Assembly: GCF_016864375.1 (NCBI RefSeq)
Contig: NZ_CP069354.1
Location: 1,240,001 to 1,304,000, forward strand
Source: Microvirga sp. VF16
GTDB taxonomy: Bacteria > Pseudomonadota > Alphaproteobacteria > Rhizobiales > Beijerinckiaceae
Direction: 5' to 3'
DNA length: 64,000 bases
The notes below the pieces were generated by a model. The model made no database searches, had not been told where the DNA came from, and was given only the letters and a program-made list of their open reading frames with translations. Below, one piece after another: positions 9,342-19,340 of this stretch. Numbering within the stretch: position 1 is the first letter of the stretch; every line of letters begins with the position of its first letter. The position numbers and the translations under genes were made by a program.

Positions 9342-10970
9342 TTATTCCCGAACGGCGTTCGATGCCGCCGTTTCGAGATTGAAGGCGGCGGCAAAGAGCG
9401 CCTTGGTGTAGTCGGTGCGGGGCGCCGCGAAGATGCTCTCGGCCGATCCTTCCTCGACGATCTTGCCGTTCTGCATCACGACCACGTGGTTCGCGAGCGC
9501 CCGCACCACTTTCAGATCGTGGCTGATGAACATATAGGCGAGGTTGCGCCGCTTCTGGAGACCGCGCAGCAATTCCACGATCTGCGCCTGCACCGACATG
9601 TCGAGCGCCGAGGTGGGCTCATCGAGCATGATGAATTGCGGCTCGAGCGCCATGGCGCGGGCGATCGCGATGCGCTGGCGCTGGCCACCGGAGAATTCGT
9701 GCGGGTAACGGTCCATGGTGGACGGATCGAGGCCGACATCCTCTAGCGCCTTGGCGACGATCTCGCGGCGCTGGGCGTAAGACAGGCCCTTGTTCTGGAC
9801 GAGCAGTCCTTCCTCCACGATCTCGGCCACGGACATGCGCGGCGAGAGGGAGCCGTAAGGGTCCTGGAACACAACCTGCAGATCCTTGCGCATCGGGCGG
9901 ATCTCTTTCCCGCGCATGCCGTCGATGCGATTGCCGAGAAAGACGATGGGGCCTTCCGATTGCACGAGGCGCAGAATGGCAAGACCCAGCGTCGTCTTGC
10001 CGGAGCCGGATTCGCCCACCACACCGACCGTCTCGCCCTTGCGCACGCGCACGGAAACGCCGTCGACCGCCTTCACATGGCCGACGGTTTTCTGAAAGAA
10101 GCCGCGCTTGATCGGAAACCACACCTTGATCGGCCCGGCATCGACGATGACCGGCGCATCGTTGGCAACCTGATTGGCGCGACCCTTCGGCTCGGCGGCG
10201 AGGAGGCGTTGCGTGTAAGGGTGCTGCGGATTGCCGAAGACCTCGGCGACGGTTCCCTGCTCGACGATCTTGCCTTTCAGCATTACACAGACGCGGTCGG
10301 CGATCTTGCGCACGATGCCGAGATCATGGGTGATGAACAGCATCGACATGTTGAGCCTGCTCTTCAGCTCGGCGAGCAGCTTCAGGATCTGCGCCTGCAC
10401 CGTCACGTCGAGCGCGGTGGTCGGCTCATCGGCGATGAAGAGGTCGGGCTCGTTGGCGAGCGCCATGGCGATCATCACGCGCTGGCGCTGGCCGCCGGAG
10501 AGTTGATGCGGATAGGCATCGAGCCTGCTTTCCGCATCGCGGATGCCGACGAGGTCGAGAAGCTCGAGCGTGCGGGCGCGCGCCTGGCGATCCGAGAGAC
10601 CACGATGCAGTTTCAGGATCTCGCCGACCTGCCGCTCGATGGTGTGGAGCGGATTGAGCGAGGTCATTGGCTCCTGGAACACCATGGTGATGTCGTCGCC
10701 ACGCACCTTGCGCATCTCGTCTTCGTCGGCAGCGATCAGGTCCTTGCCCTTGAACAGGATGCGGCCCGAGGGATGATGCGCGGACGGGTAGGGCAGGAGC
10801 TTGAGCGCCGACAGAGCCGTGACGGATTTGCCGGAGCCCGACTCGCCCACCAGCGCCACCGTCTCGCCCGGCATGACATCGAAGGACACGCGGTCGACCG
10901 CCAGCATATCGTTCGCGCCCTGACGGAAGGCGACGGAGAGATCCTGGACGGAGAGGAGAGGCTCGTTCAT
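9342..10970 (-). CDS. yejF: Oligopeptide/microcin C-type ABC transporter, fused ATPase (YejF-like)
   Basis: The 542-residue protein carries two complete ABC ATPase domains in tandem: Walker [13 protein letters not shown] near residue 40 with signature LSGGQRQR, and [12 protein letters not shown] near 315 with signature FSGGQRQR, each followed by a Walker B with DEPTTALD or DEPTSALD. This fused layout is that of YejF, which drives YejABEF peptide import. ATG at 10970 overlaps the permease stop by four bases (ATGA); the open frame continues 35 codons upstream, but that part is the permease gene in another frame. It is the last transporter gene of the operon. Confidence 0.95.
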   Translation of the reverse strand: MNEPLLSVQDLSVAFRQGANDMLAVDRVSFDVMPGETVALVGESGSGKSVTALSALKLLPYPSAHHPSGRILFKGKDLIAADEDEMRKVRGDDITMVFQEPMTSLNPLHTIERQVGEILKLHRGLSDRQARARTLELLDLVGIRDAESRLDAYPHQLSGGQRQRVMIAMALANEPDLFIADEPTTALDVTVQAQILKLLAELKSRLNMSMLFITHDLGIVRKIADRVCVMLKGKIVEQGTVAEVFGNPQHPYTQRLLAAEPKGRANQVANDAPVIVDAGPIKVWFPIKRGFFQKTVGHVKAVDGVSVRVRKGETVGVVGESGSGKTTLGLAILRLVQSEGPIVFLGNRIDGMRGKEIRPMRKDLQVVFQDPYGSLSPRMSVAEIVEEGLLVQNKGLSYAQRREIVAKALEDVGLDPSTMDRYPHEFSGGQRQRIAIARAMALEPQFIMLDEPTSALDMSVQAQIVELLRGLQKRRNLAYMFISHDLKVVRALANHVVVMQNGKIVEEGSAESIFAAPRTDYTKALFAAAFNLETAASNAVRE

Positions 10971-12130
10971 CGAAACGTCTTCCGCGGGTCGAAGGCGTCG
11001 CGCACCGCTTCGCCGATGAAGATGAGGAGGCTGAGCATGATGGCGATCACGAAGAAGCCTGCGAGGCCAAGCCACGGCGCCTGAAGGTTGGCTTTGCCCT
11101 GGGCCAGCAATTCACCCAGCGAGGGCGAGCCCGGCGGCAGGCCGAAGCCGAGGAAGTCGAGTGAGGTGAGCGTCGTGATCGAGCCGTTGATGATGAAGGG
11201 CAGGAAGGTCAGCGTCGCCACCATGGCGTTCGGCAGGAGATGCTTGAACATGATGGTGCCGTTGGACAGCCCCAGCGCCCGAGCGGCGCGCACATATTCG
11301 AAGTTCCTGGCGCGCAGGAACTCGGCGCGCACCACGCCCACGAGCGACACCCAGGAGAAGAGCAGCAGGATGCCGAGCAGCACGAAGAAGCTCGGCGTGA
11401 TCACCGCCGAGATGATGATGAGAAGATAGAGCGAGGGGATGGCGGTCCAGATCTCGATGAAGCGCTGGAACAGAAGATCGGTCCAGCCACCATAATAGCC
11501 CTGCACCGCGCCGGCGAGAACGCCGATGATGGATGAGATGCCAGCGAGCGTGAGGCCGAACAGGACCGAGATGCGGAAGCCGTAGATGAGGCGCGCCACC
11601 ACGTCACGGCCCTGGTCGTCGGTGCCGAGCCAGTTCCACTCGATGTCCCTGCAGCCTGTGCCGCCGGTGCGCTCCGCGATGGGCCGGCACTGCTCGTCCG
11701 TGAGCATCCATGTGGGTGGCGCCGGCGCCGGAACGGGCAGGTCGAGATTATGCGTGTTGTAAGAGAAGCGGATCGGCGCCCAGAGCAACCAGCCGTTGTC
11801 CTGGATCTCCTTGGCGATGACCGGATCGCGGTAATCGGTCTGCGCCAGGAAGCCGCCGAACTTCTCCTCTGGATAATCCACGAAGGCCGGATAGAGCAGT
11901 TCGTCCTTGTAAGAGGCGAGAATCGGCTTGTCGTTGGCAATCAGCTCGGCGAACAGGCTGAGCACGAACAGGACCATAAAGATCCAGAACGACCAGTAGC
12001 CGCGGCGGTTCGCCTTGAAATTCTGCAGTCGCCGCCGATTGAGGGGTGACAGCTTGATGAAACCTTCTTTCGGCAGAGGCGGCGCGACGGGCGAGGAGGC
12101 CGGCGAGACGAGAGGAATGGTCTCGTTCAT
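10967..12130 (-). CDS. yejE: ABC transporter permease (YejE-like)
   Basis: The 387-residue inner-membrane permease of the oligopeptide class has the N-terminal cytoplasmic segment SPLNRRRLQNFKANRRGYWS, a first membrane helix, a long periplasmic loop with LGTDDQGRDVVARLIYGFR, then five helices and the EAA loop RAARALGLSNGTIMFKHLLPN. GGAGG six bases before ATG at 12130 supports this start. It overlaps yejF by four bases. Unusually, 155 bases separate it from the other permease gene, filled by a dispersed repeat. Confidence 0.95.
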   Translation of the reverse strand: MNETIPLVSPASSPVAPPLPKEGFIKLSPLNRRRLQNFKANRRGYWSFWIFMVLFVLSLFAELIANDKPILASYKDELLYPAFVDYPEEKFGGFLAQTDYRDPVIAKEIQDNGWLLWAPIRFSYNTHNLDLPVPAPAPPTWMLTDEQCRPIAERTGGTGCRDIEWNWLGTDDQGRDVVARLIYGFRISVLFGLTLAGISSIIGVLAGAVQGYYGGWTDLLFQRFIEIWTAIPSLYLLIIISAVITPSFFVLLGILLLFSWVSLVGVVRAEFLRARNFEYVRAARALGLSNGTIMFKHLLPNAMVATLTFLPFIINGSITTLTSLDFLGFGLPPGSPSLGELLAQGKANLQAPWLGLAGFFVIAIMLSLLIFIGEAVRDAFDPRKTFR

Positions 12131-12148
12131 CTCACGCCTCCCCCACCG

Positions 12149-12237
12149 TCGTCATGGCCGGACTTGTTCCGGCCATCCACGTCTTTGAACCGCAGCGCCA
12201 AAAGGCGTGGATACCCGGCACGAGGCCGGGCATGACG
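12149..12237. repeat. Family B repeat between the two permease genes
   Basis: The unit opens with gtcatggccggacttgttcc and closes with gaggccgggcatgacgg, giving an imperfect inverted repeat about 89 bases long. The same type occurs at about 891, 20862, 21411, 26313 and 34495. Here it lies inside an operon, between yejB and yejE. Confidence 0.8.
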
Positions 12238-12285
12238 GAAGTGCGGTTGCCTCGGCGGAGGATCACAAGAAAGCATGACTTCATC

Positions 12286-13398
12286 TCACGCCTCCCTGGT
12301 CTCGAAATCGATCCGCGGATCGATCCAGGTATAGGTGAGATCCGAGAGCAGGTTCACCGCTAAGCCCACCAGTGAAAAGATGTAGAGATTGGCGAAGACC
12401 ACCGGATAGTCGCGGTTCACGATGGATTCGAAGGAGAGCAGGCCCAGCCCGTCGAGTGAGAAGATCGTCTCGATCAGGAGCGCGCCGGCGAAGAAGGCGC
12501 CGATGAAGGCTCCCGGAAATCCCGCGATCACGATCAGCATCGCATTGCGGAACACGTGGCCGTAGAGCACCTGTCGCTCTGACAGGCCCTTCATGCGGGC
12601 GGTGAGCACGTATTGCTTACGGATCTCATCCAGGAACGAGTTCTTCGTCAGCAGGGTCGAGGTGGCAAAGGCGCCAAGTGCCATGGCGGTGATCGGCAGA
12701 ACGAGGTGCCAGAAGTAATCCGCGATCTGCATATACCAGGGCATGAAGGCCCAGGTCTCGGAGGTCAGGCCGCGCAGGGGGAAGATCTGCCAGAACGATC
12801 CGCCGGCAAAGAGCACGATCAGCAGGATCGCGAAGAGGAAGCCTGGGATCGCATAGCCGATGATGACGATGGCCGAGGTCCAGATGTCGAACGAGGAGCC
12901 ATCCTGCACCGCCTTCTTGATGCCGAGCGGAATCGAGATCGCATAGGAGAGAAGGGTCATCCAAAGCCCGAGACTGATCGAGACGGGCAGCTTCTCCTTG
13001 ATCAATTCCAGCACCGATATGTCGCGGAAATAGCTCTTGCCGAAATCGAAACGCGCATAATCCCAAATCATCTTCAGGAAGCGCTCATGCGCCGGCTTAT
13101 CGAAGCCAAACTGCGCCTCGAGCTGCTTGATGAATTGCGGGTCGAGCCCCTGAGCGCCGCGATAGCGGGAGGAGGCGTCGCCTGCACCGGCTCCCGCGCC
13201 GCCGGGGCTCTGCGCGCCGAAATCGCCGCCGCCGCCGGAAATGCGGGACGAAGCGCCGGAATCCTGCCCCTGAAGCTGCGCGATGATGCGCTCCACGGGA
13301 CCGCCGGGAGCGAACTGCACCAGCACGAAGGAGATGAGCATGATCCCGAGGATGGTGGGGATCATGAGAAGAACGCGGCGTGCGATATAGGCCAGCAT
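12286..13398 (-). CDS. yejB: ABC transporter permease (YejB-like)
   Basis: The 370-residue permease starts with [20 protein letters not shown], the classic first helix of peptide permeases. A Gly/Ser/Ala-rich insertion (residues 45-85) is followed by [18 protein letters not shown] and the EAA loop [24 protein letters not shown] at 13398 overlaps the TGA of the DUF4260 gene by one base, so translation is probably coupled. The partner permease and ATPase lie downstream. YejB and YejE form the membrane channel of the importer. Confidence 0.95.
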   Translation of the reverse strand: MLAYIARRVLLMIPTILGIMLISFVLVQFAPGGPVERIIAQLQGQDSGASSRISGGGGDFGAQSPGGAGAGAGDASSRYRGAQGLDPQFIKQLEAQFGFDKPAHERFLKMIWDYARFDFGKSYFRDISVLELIKEKLPVSISLGLWMTLLSYAISIPLGIKKAVQDGSSFDIWTSAIVIIGYAIPGFLFAILLIVLFAGGSFWQIFPLRGLTSETWAFMPWYMQIADYFWHLVLPITAMALGAFATSTLLTKNSFLDEIRKQYVLTARMKGLSERQVLYGHVFRNAMLIVIAGFPGAFIGAFFAGALLIETIFSLDGLGLLSFESIVNRDYPVVFANLYIFSLVGLAVNLLSDLTYTWIDPRIDFETREA

Positions 13399-13766
13399 CA
13401 AGCGCCTGCGGATTTCAGGCCGATGCGGCCAAGGTGGGTGTCTTTGAAGCCGGATGCGTACTTCAAGCCGTATCCCAACATGCGGTCGAACCCGATATGC
13501 GCCGCCCAGATGGCGGCGAGCCCGATAAGCAGAGCGTTATTCGATAGCCATCCGAATCCAGCCAGGACCGCAGGTCCGAGGGTGGAGTGGAGCGCATTGT
13601 AGACCACGGCCCCTGGCTTCGGGCCCGCCGTGTAGGCTGCAAAGCTCAGATCGGGAGCGAGGAAGAGGATGGCATAGAGCCACCAGGAGAGGCCCATATA
13701 GGCAAAGGCGGCCGTGGCCAGGAAGAAGAGGGCGAGGCCCTCGAAGCGCAGGAGCAGACGGGGCAT
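13398..13766 (-). CDS. DUF4260 small membrane protein
   Basis: The 122-residue protein has three to four hydrophobic helices and the DUF4260 features [18 protein letters not shown] and [20 protein letters not shown]. Its function is unknown. ATG at 13766 has GAGAGG six bases upstream and is preferred over a TTG 12 codons earlier. It sits between a binding-protein gene (39 bases) and yejB (one-base overlap), so it is part of the transporter operon. Whether it serves the transporter is open; the family is usually found in unrelated contexts. Confidence 0.85.
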   Translation of the reverse strand: MPRLLLRFEGLALFFLATAAFAYMGLSWWLYAILFLAPDLSFAAYTAGPKPGAVVYNALHSTLGPAVLAGFGWLSNNALLIGLAAIWAAHIGFDRMLGYGLKYASGFKDTHLGRIGLKSAGA

Positions 13767-13805
13767 GTCCGCCTCTCTGCGGGTCGTCAGCGTCGTGTCC
13801 AAGCC

Positions 13806-15668
13806 TTATCCTCTCCCGATCCGCTTTGCCTTCTCGGCATCGTACCACCAGGTTTCCGGCGCACCCGAGGCAAGGCGTGGCTTGGTCTGCGGGCGCGAGA
13901 ACTGGTCCCAATAGGCAAGCCATTCGCTGGCTCGGAACCACATGGGCACCCAATAATGGCCCGAACGGAGCACCCGGTCCAGGGCGCGGCAGGCGATGTT
14001 CAGTTCCTGGCGCGACTTGGCATTGGCGATCTTCTCGATGAGCGCATCCACCGCCGGGTTGTCGATCCCGGCAATGTTCCGCGAGCCTGGCCTTTTGCCG
14101 GCGTCCGATCCGTAAACGATGCGCAGGCTGTCACCAGGCGTGGATGAACCAACGAGGTTACGGCTCGCCATGTCGAAATCGTATTCGTCCATGCGGCGCT
14201 GGTACTGCGCGGCATCCACGATGCGCGACGACGCGTCTATGCCGAGCCGCTTCAGGTTCGCCTGGAAGGGTTGCGTATGCGGCTGCAGCGAGGGTTGAAA
14301 ATCGAGGAACTCGATCCGGAAGGGCTGCCCGTTCGGCAGCTTCAGCACGCCGCCCTCGCGCTTGCATCCTGCTTCGCGCAACAGTTCGTCGGCACGGCGC
14401 AGCAGGCGCCGGTCCTGTCCGGAGCCGTCGGAGACGGGCGGGAGAATCGGATCGCCGAAGACGGAGGCAGGCAGCTTGTCGCGGAACGGCTCGAGCAGCG
14501 CCAATTCTTCCGGTGAGGGCTTGCCCACCGCCTTCATGTCGCTGTTCTCGAAATACGAGGTCGTGCGCTTGAACAGACTGAACATGATATTCGCATTCGT
14601 CCATTCGAAGTCGAAAGCGAGGCCGATGGCTTCGCGGATACGCGGATCCTTGAAGGTGTCGCGGCGCGTGTTGAAGTACCAGCCCTGAATGGTCGAGGGT
14701 GCGTCGTTCGAGATCTCTTCCTTCTTCACCTTGCCTTCCCGAACGGCCGGGAAATCGTATCCTGTCGACCAGATGCGGGACGTATATTCCTCATTGTAAT
14801 TGAGCGTGCCGTTCTTGAATGCCTCGAAGGCCACGATGCGGTCGCGGAAATACTCGTAGCGGATATGCTCGAAATTGTTCTGGCCCACACTCACGGGCAG
14901 ATCCTTGGCCCAGTAATCCGGCACGCGGTCGAACTCGATGAAACGTCCGACCTCGAAACGGCCGACCTTGTAGGCACCGGAGCCGAGCGGTGCTTCCAGC
15001 GTCGAAGCCTCGAAATCCTTCCCCAGCCAATAGCGCTCGGAGAAGATCGGCATGCCGGCGACGATGAGATGCAGATCGCGGCTGCGTTGCGGTGTGAACT
15101 GGACGCGCAGAACCTCGTCTGTTTCCGCTTCTGCGGAGGCCATCTGGGTCAGAAGCTGAGAAAAGATCGGATGGCCCTTGGTCTTGAGGATATTCAGCGA
15201 GAAGGCCGCATCCTTCGCCGTCAGCTTCGAGCCGTCATGGAAGCGCGCTTCGGGGCGCAGGATAAAGTGGTAGGTGAGCTTGTCGTCGGAAATGCGCACG
15301 CTCTTCGCAACGAGCCCATAGAGAGCGTCCGGCTCATCCGCTGAGGAGGTCATCAGGGTGTCGAACGTGCTGGCCATGCCGGCTGCGCCGTCGCCGCGCA
15401 GTACGAAGATGTGGAGGGTGTTGAAGGTATCGAAGTTCTGGTTGCCGAGCGTCTGCTTGATCTGGATCGCCAGCGTGCCGCCTTTGGGTGCCGCCGGATT
15501 CACGTAATCGAAATGCTTGAAGTCGGGCGGATACTTCAATTCGCCGAAGCTCGACAGGCCATGCGTTTCGGTTTCACCTTCCTGCGCGAAGCCGATGTGT
15601 GGCAGAACGGACAGAGCGGCGCTCGCGGCTCCGGTCTTGAGGATGCTGCGGCGGCTGATACTTCTCAT
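13806..15668 (-). CDS. Periplasmic peptide-binding protein of the Yej-type transporter, second copy
   Basis: The 620-residue family 5 extracellular solute-binding protein starts with a twin-arginine signal (SRRSILKTGAASAALSVLP), so it is probably exported folded by Tat. YejA-type features follow: ELKYPPDFKHFDYVNPAAPKGG, LYGLVAKSV, RPEARFHDGSKLTAKD, LGSGAYKVGRFEVGRFIEFDRV and VGQNNFEHIRYEYFRD. ATG at 15668 overlaps the preceding homologous gene by four bases. The two proteins share architecture but differ clearly in sequence and export route, implying an old duplication with different ligands. Confidence 0.94.
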   Translation of the reverse strand: MRSISRRSILKTGAASAALSVLPHIGFAQEGETETHGLSSFGELKYPPDFKHFDYVNPAAPKGGTLAIQIKQTLGNQNFDTFNTLHIFVLRGDGAAGMASTFDTLMTSSADEPDALYGLVAKSVRISDDKLTYHFILRPEARFHDGSKLTAKDAAFSLNILKTKGHPIFSQLLTQMASAEAETDEVLRVQFTPQRSRDLHLIVAGMPIFSERYWLGKDFEASTLEAPLGSGAYKVGRFEVGRFIEFDRVPDYWAKDLPVSVGQNNFEHIRYEYFRDRIVAFEAFKNGTLNYNEEYTSRIWSTGYDFPAVREGKVKKEEISNDAPSTIQGWYFNTRRDTFKDPRIREAIGLAFDFEWTNANIMFSLFKRTTSYFENSDMKAVGKPSPEELALLEPFRDKLPASVFGDPILPPVSDGSGQDRRLLRRADELLREAGCKREGGVLKLPNGQPFRIEFLDFQPSLQPHTQPFQANLKRLGIDASSRIVDAAQYQRRMDEYDFDMASRNLVGSSTPGDSLRIVYGSDAGKRPGSRNIAGIDNPAVDALIEKIANAKSRQELNIACRALDRVLRSGHYWVPMWFRASEWLAYWDQFSRPQTKPRLASGAPETWWYDAEKAKRIGRG

Positions 15669-17509
15669 CGCGGTGCTCCCGTCTTGGCGGCCTTGGCCTC
15701 GTCATACCACCAGATGGTCGGGAAGGCGGCTCCGCCGTAGCGTGGCATCGTCTCGGGATGGCTGTAACGGTTCCAGCGCGCCGTGCGCTGCTTCAATGAG
15801 GTCCATTGCGGAACCACGTAATCGTGAGCGAGCAGAACGCGGTCGAGCGCTTTCGTTGCGGCGACGAGTTCTTCGCGATCCTTGGCGAAGATGACCTTCT
15901 CGATCAACGCATCGACGCCGGGATCGGCAATGCCCGACAGGTTGCGCGAGCCTTCGCGCGCGGCGGCCTGCGACCCCCAGAACTCGCGCTGCTCGTTGCC
16001 GGGCGACTGCGACTGGGGCCAGAGGCCGGTCGCGATGTCGAAGTCGAAAGCGCGGGTGCGGTTGGTATACTGAACGTCATCCACGGTGCGCACCGTGGTG
16101 GCGATGCCGAGCCGATCCAATGAGGTCTTGTAAGGCAGGAAGACGCGCTCTTCGTTCGGGCTGCTGCTGAGCAATTCAACGCTCAAGACCTCGCCCTTCG
16201 CGTTGACGCGGCGGCCGTTCTTCACCTCCCAGCCGGCTTCCTTGAGGAGCCGGTCGGCTTCGCGCAGATTGTTGCGGATCGTCTCGGGCGAATCGTTGAC
16301 CGGGTTCTTGAAGGGCGTCGTGAAGACCGAGGCGGGCACCTTGTCGCGAACGGATTCGAGGATCTCCAATTCTCTTCCTTCGGGCAGACCGGACGATGCG
16401 AGATCGAGGCCGAAGAAAAAGCTCGATGGCCGCTCGTAGAGACCGTAGAAGATGGTCTTGTTCAGCTCCTCGAACGGGAAGGCCAGATTGAAGGCCCGGC
16501 GCACGCGCTGATCCTTGAACTTGTCGCGCCTCATGTTCAGCACAAAGGCCTGCATCACGCCCGTGGCGCGAAACGGAAACTCCTCGAGGATCACGCGACC
16601 TTCGTGCCGCGCCGGAAAGTCGTAACCCACCGCCCAGTTGCGCGCGCTGTTCTCGGTGCGGAAATCGAGACGGTCGCTCTTGAACGCTTCAAGCAGCACC
16701 GTCGCATCGCGATAATATTCGTAGCGGATCTCGTCGAAATTGTTCTGCCCGACATTCACGTTGATCTTTTCGCCCCAATAATCCTTCACGCGCTCGTAGG
16801 ATGCATTGCGGCCGGTGTCGAAATTCTTGAGGCGATAGGGGCCGGAGCCGAGCGGCGGTTCGAGCGTGGTCTGCGTCACGTCACGCTTGCGTCCATCAGG
16901 CGCCGTTCCCTCCCACCAATGCTTTGGAAGGACCATCAGCTGCCCCATGATCTGCGGCAGCTCGCGATTGCCTTTCTCGTCGAAGGTGAACCTGACCTCA
17001 CGCTCACCCACCTTCTCGGCCTTGGTGACGTTGGCATAGTAGAAGGCATAGGTCGGGCTGTTGGTCTTCAGGACCTCGAACGAAAAGATGACATCGTCTG
17101 CCGTCACCGGCTTCCCGTCATGCCAGCGCGCCTCCGGGCGCAGGCGGAAGCTGGCGGAGGAATAATCCTCCGGGAAGGAAAAGGATTCAGCGAGCAGGCC
17201 GTAAGAGGCGTTCGCTTCGTCGAGGGCGGAGGTGGTCAGGGTTTCGTAGATGAGGCCGAGCCCCTGTTCGGGCGAGCCTTTCACGCCGGCGACCACGACA
17301 TTGAAGCTGTCGAAGGTGCCGAGGGCTCCTAAGCGCACCAGACCGCCCTTCGGGGCGTTCGGATTGACGTAATTGAAATGCGGGAATCCTTGCGGGTATT
17401 TCGGCTCGTCGAGCAGGGCCGAACCGTGCCGCCATGGCGCTTCCTGGGCTGCGAGGGGGGTAAAGGCGAGGCAGGCCGCGAGGAGGCTCGGCAGAAAGGT
17501 GCGGATCAC
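15665..17509 (-). CDS. Periplasmic peptide-binding protein of the Yej-type transporter, first copy
   Basis: The 614-residue YejA-like binding protein is the first gene of the operon. GTG at 17509 is chosen because AGGAG lies seven bases upstream and the product then begins with a Sec signal (IRTFLPSLLAACLAFTPLAAQ); the upstream ATG at 17551 lies inside a repeat. Features are YPQGFPHFNYVNPNAPKGG, RPEARWHDGKPVTADD, LGSGPYRLKNFDTGRNASY and VGQNNFDEIRYEYYRDA. In E. coli YejA binds peptides, including microcin C. Unlike the next gene it carries no twin-arginine motif. Confidence 0.93.
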   Translation of the reverse strand: MIRTFLPSLLAACLAFTPLAAQEAPWRHGSALLDEPKYPQGFPHFNYVNPNAPKGGLVRLGALGTFDSFNVVVAGVKGSPEQGLGLIYETLTTSALDEANASYGLLAESFSFPEDYSSASFRLRPEARWHDGKPVTADDVIFSFEVLKTNSPTYAFYYANVTKAEKVGEREVRFTFDEKGNRELPQIMGQLMVLPKHWWEGTAPDGRKRDVTQTTLEPPLGSGPYRLKNFDTGRNASYERVKDYWGEKINVNVGQNNFDEIRYEYYRDATVLLEAFKSDRLDFRTENSARNWAVGYDFPARHEGRVILEEFPFRATGVMQAFVLNMRRDKFKDQRVRRAFNLAFPFEELNKTIFYGLYERPSSFFFGLDLASSGLPEGRELEILESVRDKVPASVFTTPFKNPVNDSPETIRNNLREADRLLKEAGWEVKNGRRVNAKGEVLSVELLSSSPNEERVFLPYKTSLDRLGIATTVRTVDDVQYTNRTRAFDFDIATGLWPQSQSPGNEQREFWGSQAAAREGSRNLSGIADPGVDALIEKVIFAKDREELVAATKALDRVLLAHDYVVPQWTSLKQRTARWNRYSHPETMPRYGGAAFPTIWWYDEAKAAKTGAPR

Positions 17510-17547
17510 AAGGCGTCTCCTGAAAGGGCGAGGCGTCTGTCGTTCAA

Positions 17548-17657
17548 GCATCAGACCCAAAAGTGGAATCCACTTTTGGGATCCATCCGATGCCTCTTCT
17601 CTATAATGGCGCATCGTTCAGCGCGGAAAACCGGATCCACTTTTCCGCACGATGCGC
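17548..17657. repeat. Two adjacent family A palindromes upstream of the Yej operon
   Basis: The first (17548-17592) begins gcatcagacccaaaagtgg and is an imperfect inverted repeat. The second (17609-17657) runs from gcgcatcgttcagcgcgg to ccgcacgatgcgc. They occupy most of the space between the Yej operon start and the cytochrome terminator, so any promoter of the operon must lie in or beside them. Confidence 0.75.
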
Positions 17658-17721
17658 CAGCTTACATTTTGTGCGTGCTAAGGCGAGTGCAAGAGATAAC
17701 GCGGGAAACCTGTGAGCGCCT

Positions 17722-17753
17722 AAAAGAAAAGCCGGGCCTCAAGCCCGGCTTTC
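17722..17753 (-). terminator. Rho-independent terminator of the cytochrome c gene
   Basis: Read on the minus strand, AAAGCCGGGC, a five-base loop, and GCCCGGCTTT are followed by TCTTTT, 25 bases after the cytochrome stop codon. Confidence 0.9.
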
Positions 17754-17777
17754 CGAAATGTGATCTCGCAGGAGGTC

Positions 17778-18320
17778 TTACTGCGCAGCCGGGAAGGCCA
17801 CCGGGCTGTCGGCCAAGGTTCGCAGATAAGCCAGGATGTCGGCGCGCTCCTTGGCCTGGGCGACGCCTGCGAAGGCCATGATGGTGCCGGGAATGTCCTG
17901 CTTCGGATTGTGAATGAAGGCGAACAGCTCCTCATAGGACCAGTTGCCGCCATGGCCCTTCATGGCCGCGGAGTAATTGAAGCCCTCATGAGAGGCGACC
18001 GGACGACCAACGATGCCAAAAAGGTTCGGGCCGACCTTGTTCGCGCCGCCCTTCTCGAAGGTGTGGCAGGCCGCGCATTTCTTGGCGGCGCTTTGGCCTT
18101 TCGCCGGATCGGCGCTGGCCAGAAGGACCGGGAGCGGCTGCTCTGGTTCTGCGGGAGCGGCTCCACCGCCGGCAGCGGCCTCTTCGGGGGCCGGGAGGTC
18201 GTAACCAGGGACAGCGGGCTTATGGGGAGCAAACAGGCCGCCGGCGATAACGTTGACGCCGACCACGAAGAGAAGCGAACCGAAAACGGCGCCTGCGATC
18301 TTATTGGTCTCGATATTCAT
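17778..18320 (-). CDS. Membrane-anchored class I cytochrome c (CycM-like)
   Basis: The 180-residue cytochrome has an uncleaved N-terminal anchor (residues 8-30), an Ala/Pro/Glu-rich spacer (40-65), and one haem site CAACH near residue 84. Methionine in PGTIMAFAG is the probable sixth ligand. The short pattern KCAACHTFEKGGANKVGPNLFG is split here by residues typical of mitochondrial-type cytochrome c552/CycM, which passes electrons between the bc1 complex and cytochrome oxidase on the periplasmic face. It is alone in its unit, divergent from kdsB, and closed by a strong terminator. Confidence 0.92.
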   Translation of the reverse strand: MNIETNKIAGAVFGSLLFVVGVNVIAGGLFAPHKPAVPGYDLPAPEEAAAGGGAAPAEPEQPLPVLLASADPAKGQSAAKKCAACHTFEKGGANKVGPNLFGIVGRPVASHEGFNYSAAMKGHGGNWSYEELFAFIHNPKQDIPGTIMAFAGVAQAKERADILAYLRTLADSPVAFPAAQ

Positions 18321-18596
18321 CAGTTAGGCTCTCCTCGCCTTCATACAGCCGGCGAAACCAGGGCAGCAGAACGGATCCGCGGACGAACGCCCGCGACAGG
18401 GCCGTTGCTTAGCCGTAGTGATGGGGTTTTGACAATGGGGTTTCCAGGAGTTTTCGCCGTTCTCGTGGTCGCAGCACGGCGCTCCAACGCATAAAGGCAA
18501 CCGAAGGCCGGGTTCCTGGGGCATGGCAAATCGACCCTGCCTTCCACTTTTCGGTCCGATGTTCTAAGGACGCGCAGTTTCCTTAAAGACGGCGCC
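18321..18596. other. Divergent intergenic region between cytochrome c and kdsB
   Basis: These 276 bases separate two divergent genes, so both promoters should lie here. I see a half copy of the family A repeat at about 18544-18565 (ccacttttcggtccgatg) and no credible gene or consensus promoter. Confidence 0.5.
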
Positions 18597-19340
18597 ATGT
18601 CCGACCCCATCGTCCTCATCCCCGCCCGCCTTGCCGCAACCCGGCTGCCGAACAAGCCCCTGGCCGAGATCGCCGGCGAGCCCATGATCGTCCATGTGTG
18701 GCGCCGGGCGGCGGAGGCGGGAATCGGGCCGGTGGCCGTGGCGACGGATGCCCCTGAGATCGCCGAGGCCGTAACCAGGGCAGGGGGAACGGCGGTCATG
18801 ACCCGGGCCGATCACGCCTCCGGCTCCGACCGCATCTTCGAGGCTGTGGAAAAGCTCGATCCGGAAGGCCGGCACGACGTGGTCGTGAACGTCCAGGGCG
18901 ACCTGCCGACCATCGACCCGGCGGCGATTGCGGCCTCCATCGTGCCGCTTGCGGACCAAGCCGTCGACATTGCGACCCTCGTCGCCGTCATCGCGCGGGA
19001 GGAGGAGAAGACCAATCCCAACGTGGTGAAGATGGTGGGAAGCCCGCTTTCCGCCGGCCATTTCCGTGCTCTCTATTTCACCCGCGCCACCGCGCCCTAT
19101 GGCGACGGCCCGCTCTATCATCACATCGGTCTTTACGCCTATCGCCGCAAAGCGCTGCAGCGCTTCGTCGGCCTGAAGCCGTCTCCGCTGGAGATGCGCG
19201 AGAAGCTGGAGCAGCTGCGGGCGCTGGAGGCCGGCATGCGTATCGATGCCGTCATCGTCGATGACGTGCCGCTTGGCGTCGATACTCCCCACGATCTGGA
19301 CAGGGCGCGCGAGATCATCGCGCTGCGGAGGACATCATGA
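18597..19340 (+). CDS. kdsB: 3-deoxy-manno-octulosonate cytidylyltransferase
   Basis: KdsB activates Kdo with CTP to make CMP-Kdo for the lipopolysaccharide inner core. The 247-residue protein has the nucleotide-binding N-terminus [20 protein letters not shown], the [14 protein letters not shown] block and [11 protein letters not shown], all diagnostic. The ATG at 18597 is the natural start. It heads a plus-strand operon: its stop overlaps pheA by four bases and pheA overlaps the acetyltransferase gene. Confidence 0.97.
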   Translation: MSDPIVLIPARLAATRLPNKPLAEIAGEPMIVHVWRRAAEAGIGPVAVATDAPEIAEAVTRAGGTAVMTRADHASGSDRIFEAVEKLDPEGRHDVVVNVQGDLPTIDPAAIAASIVPLADQAVDIATLVAVIAREEEKTNPNVVKMVGSPLSAGHFRALYFTRATAPYGDGPLYHHIGLYAYRRKALQRFVGLKPSPLEMREKLEQLRALEAGMRIDAVIVDDVPLGVDTPHDLDRAREIIALRRTS

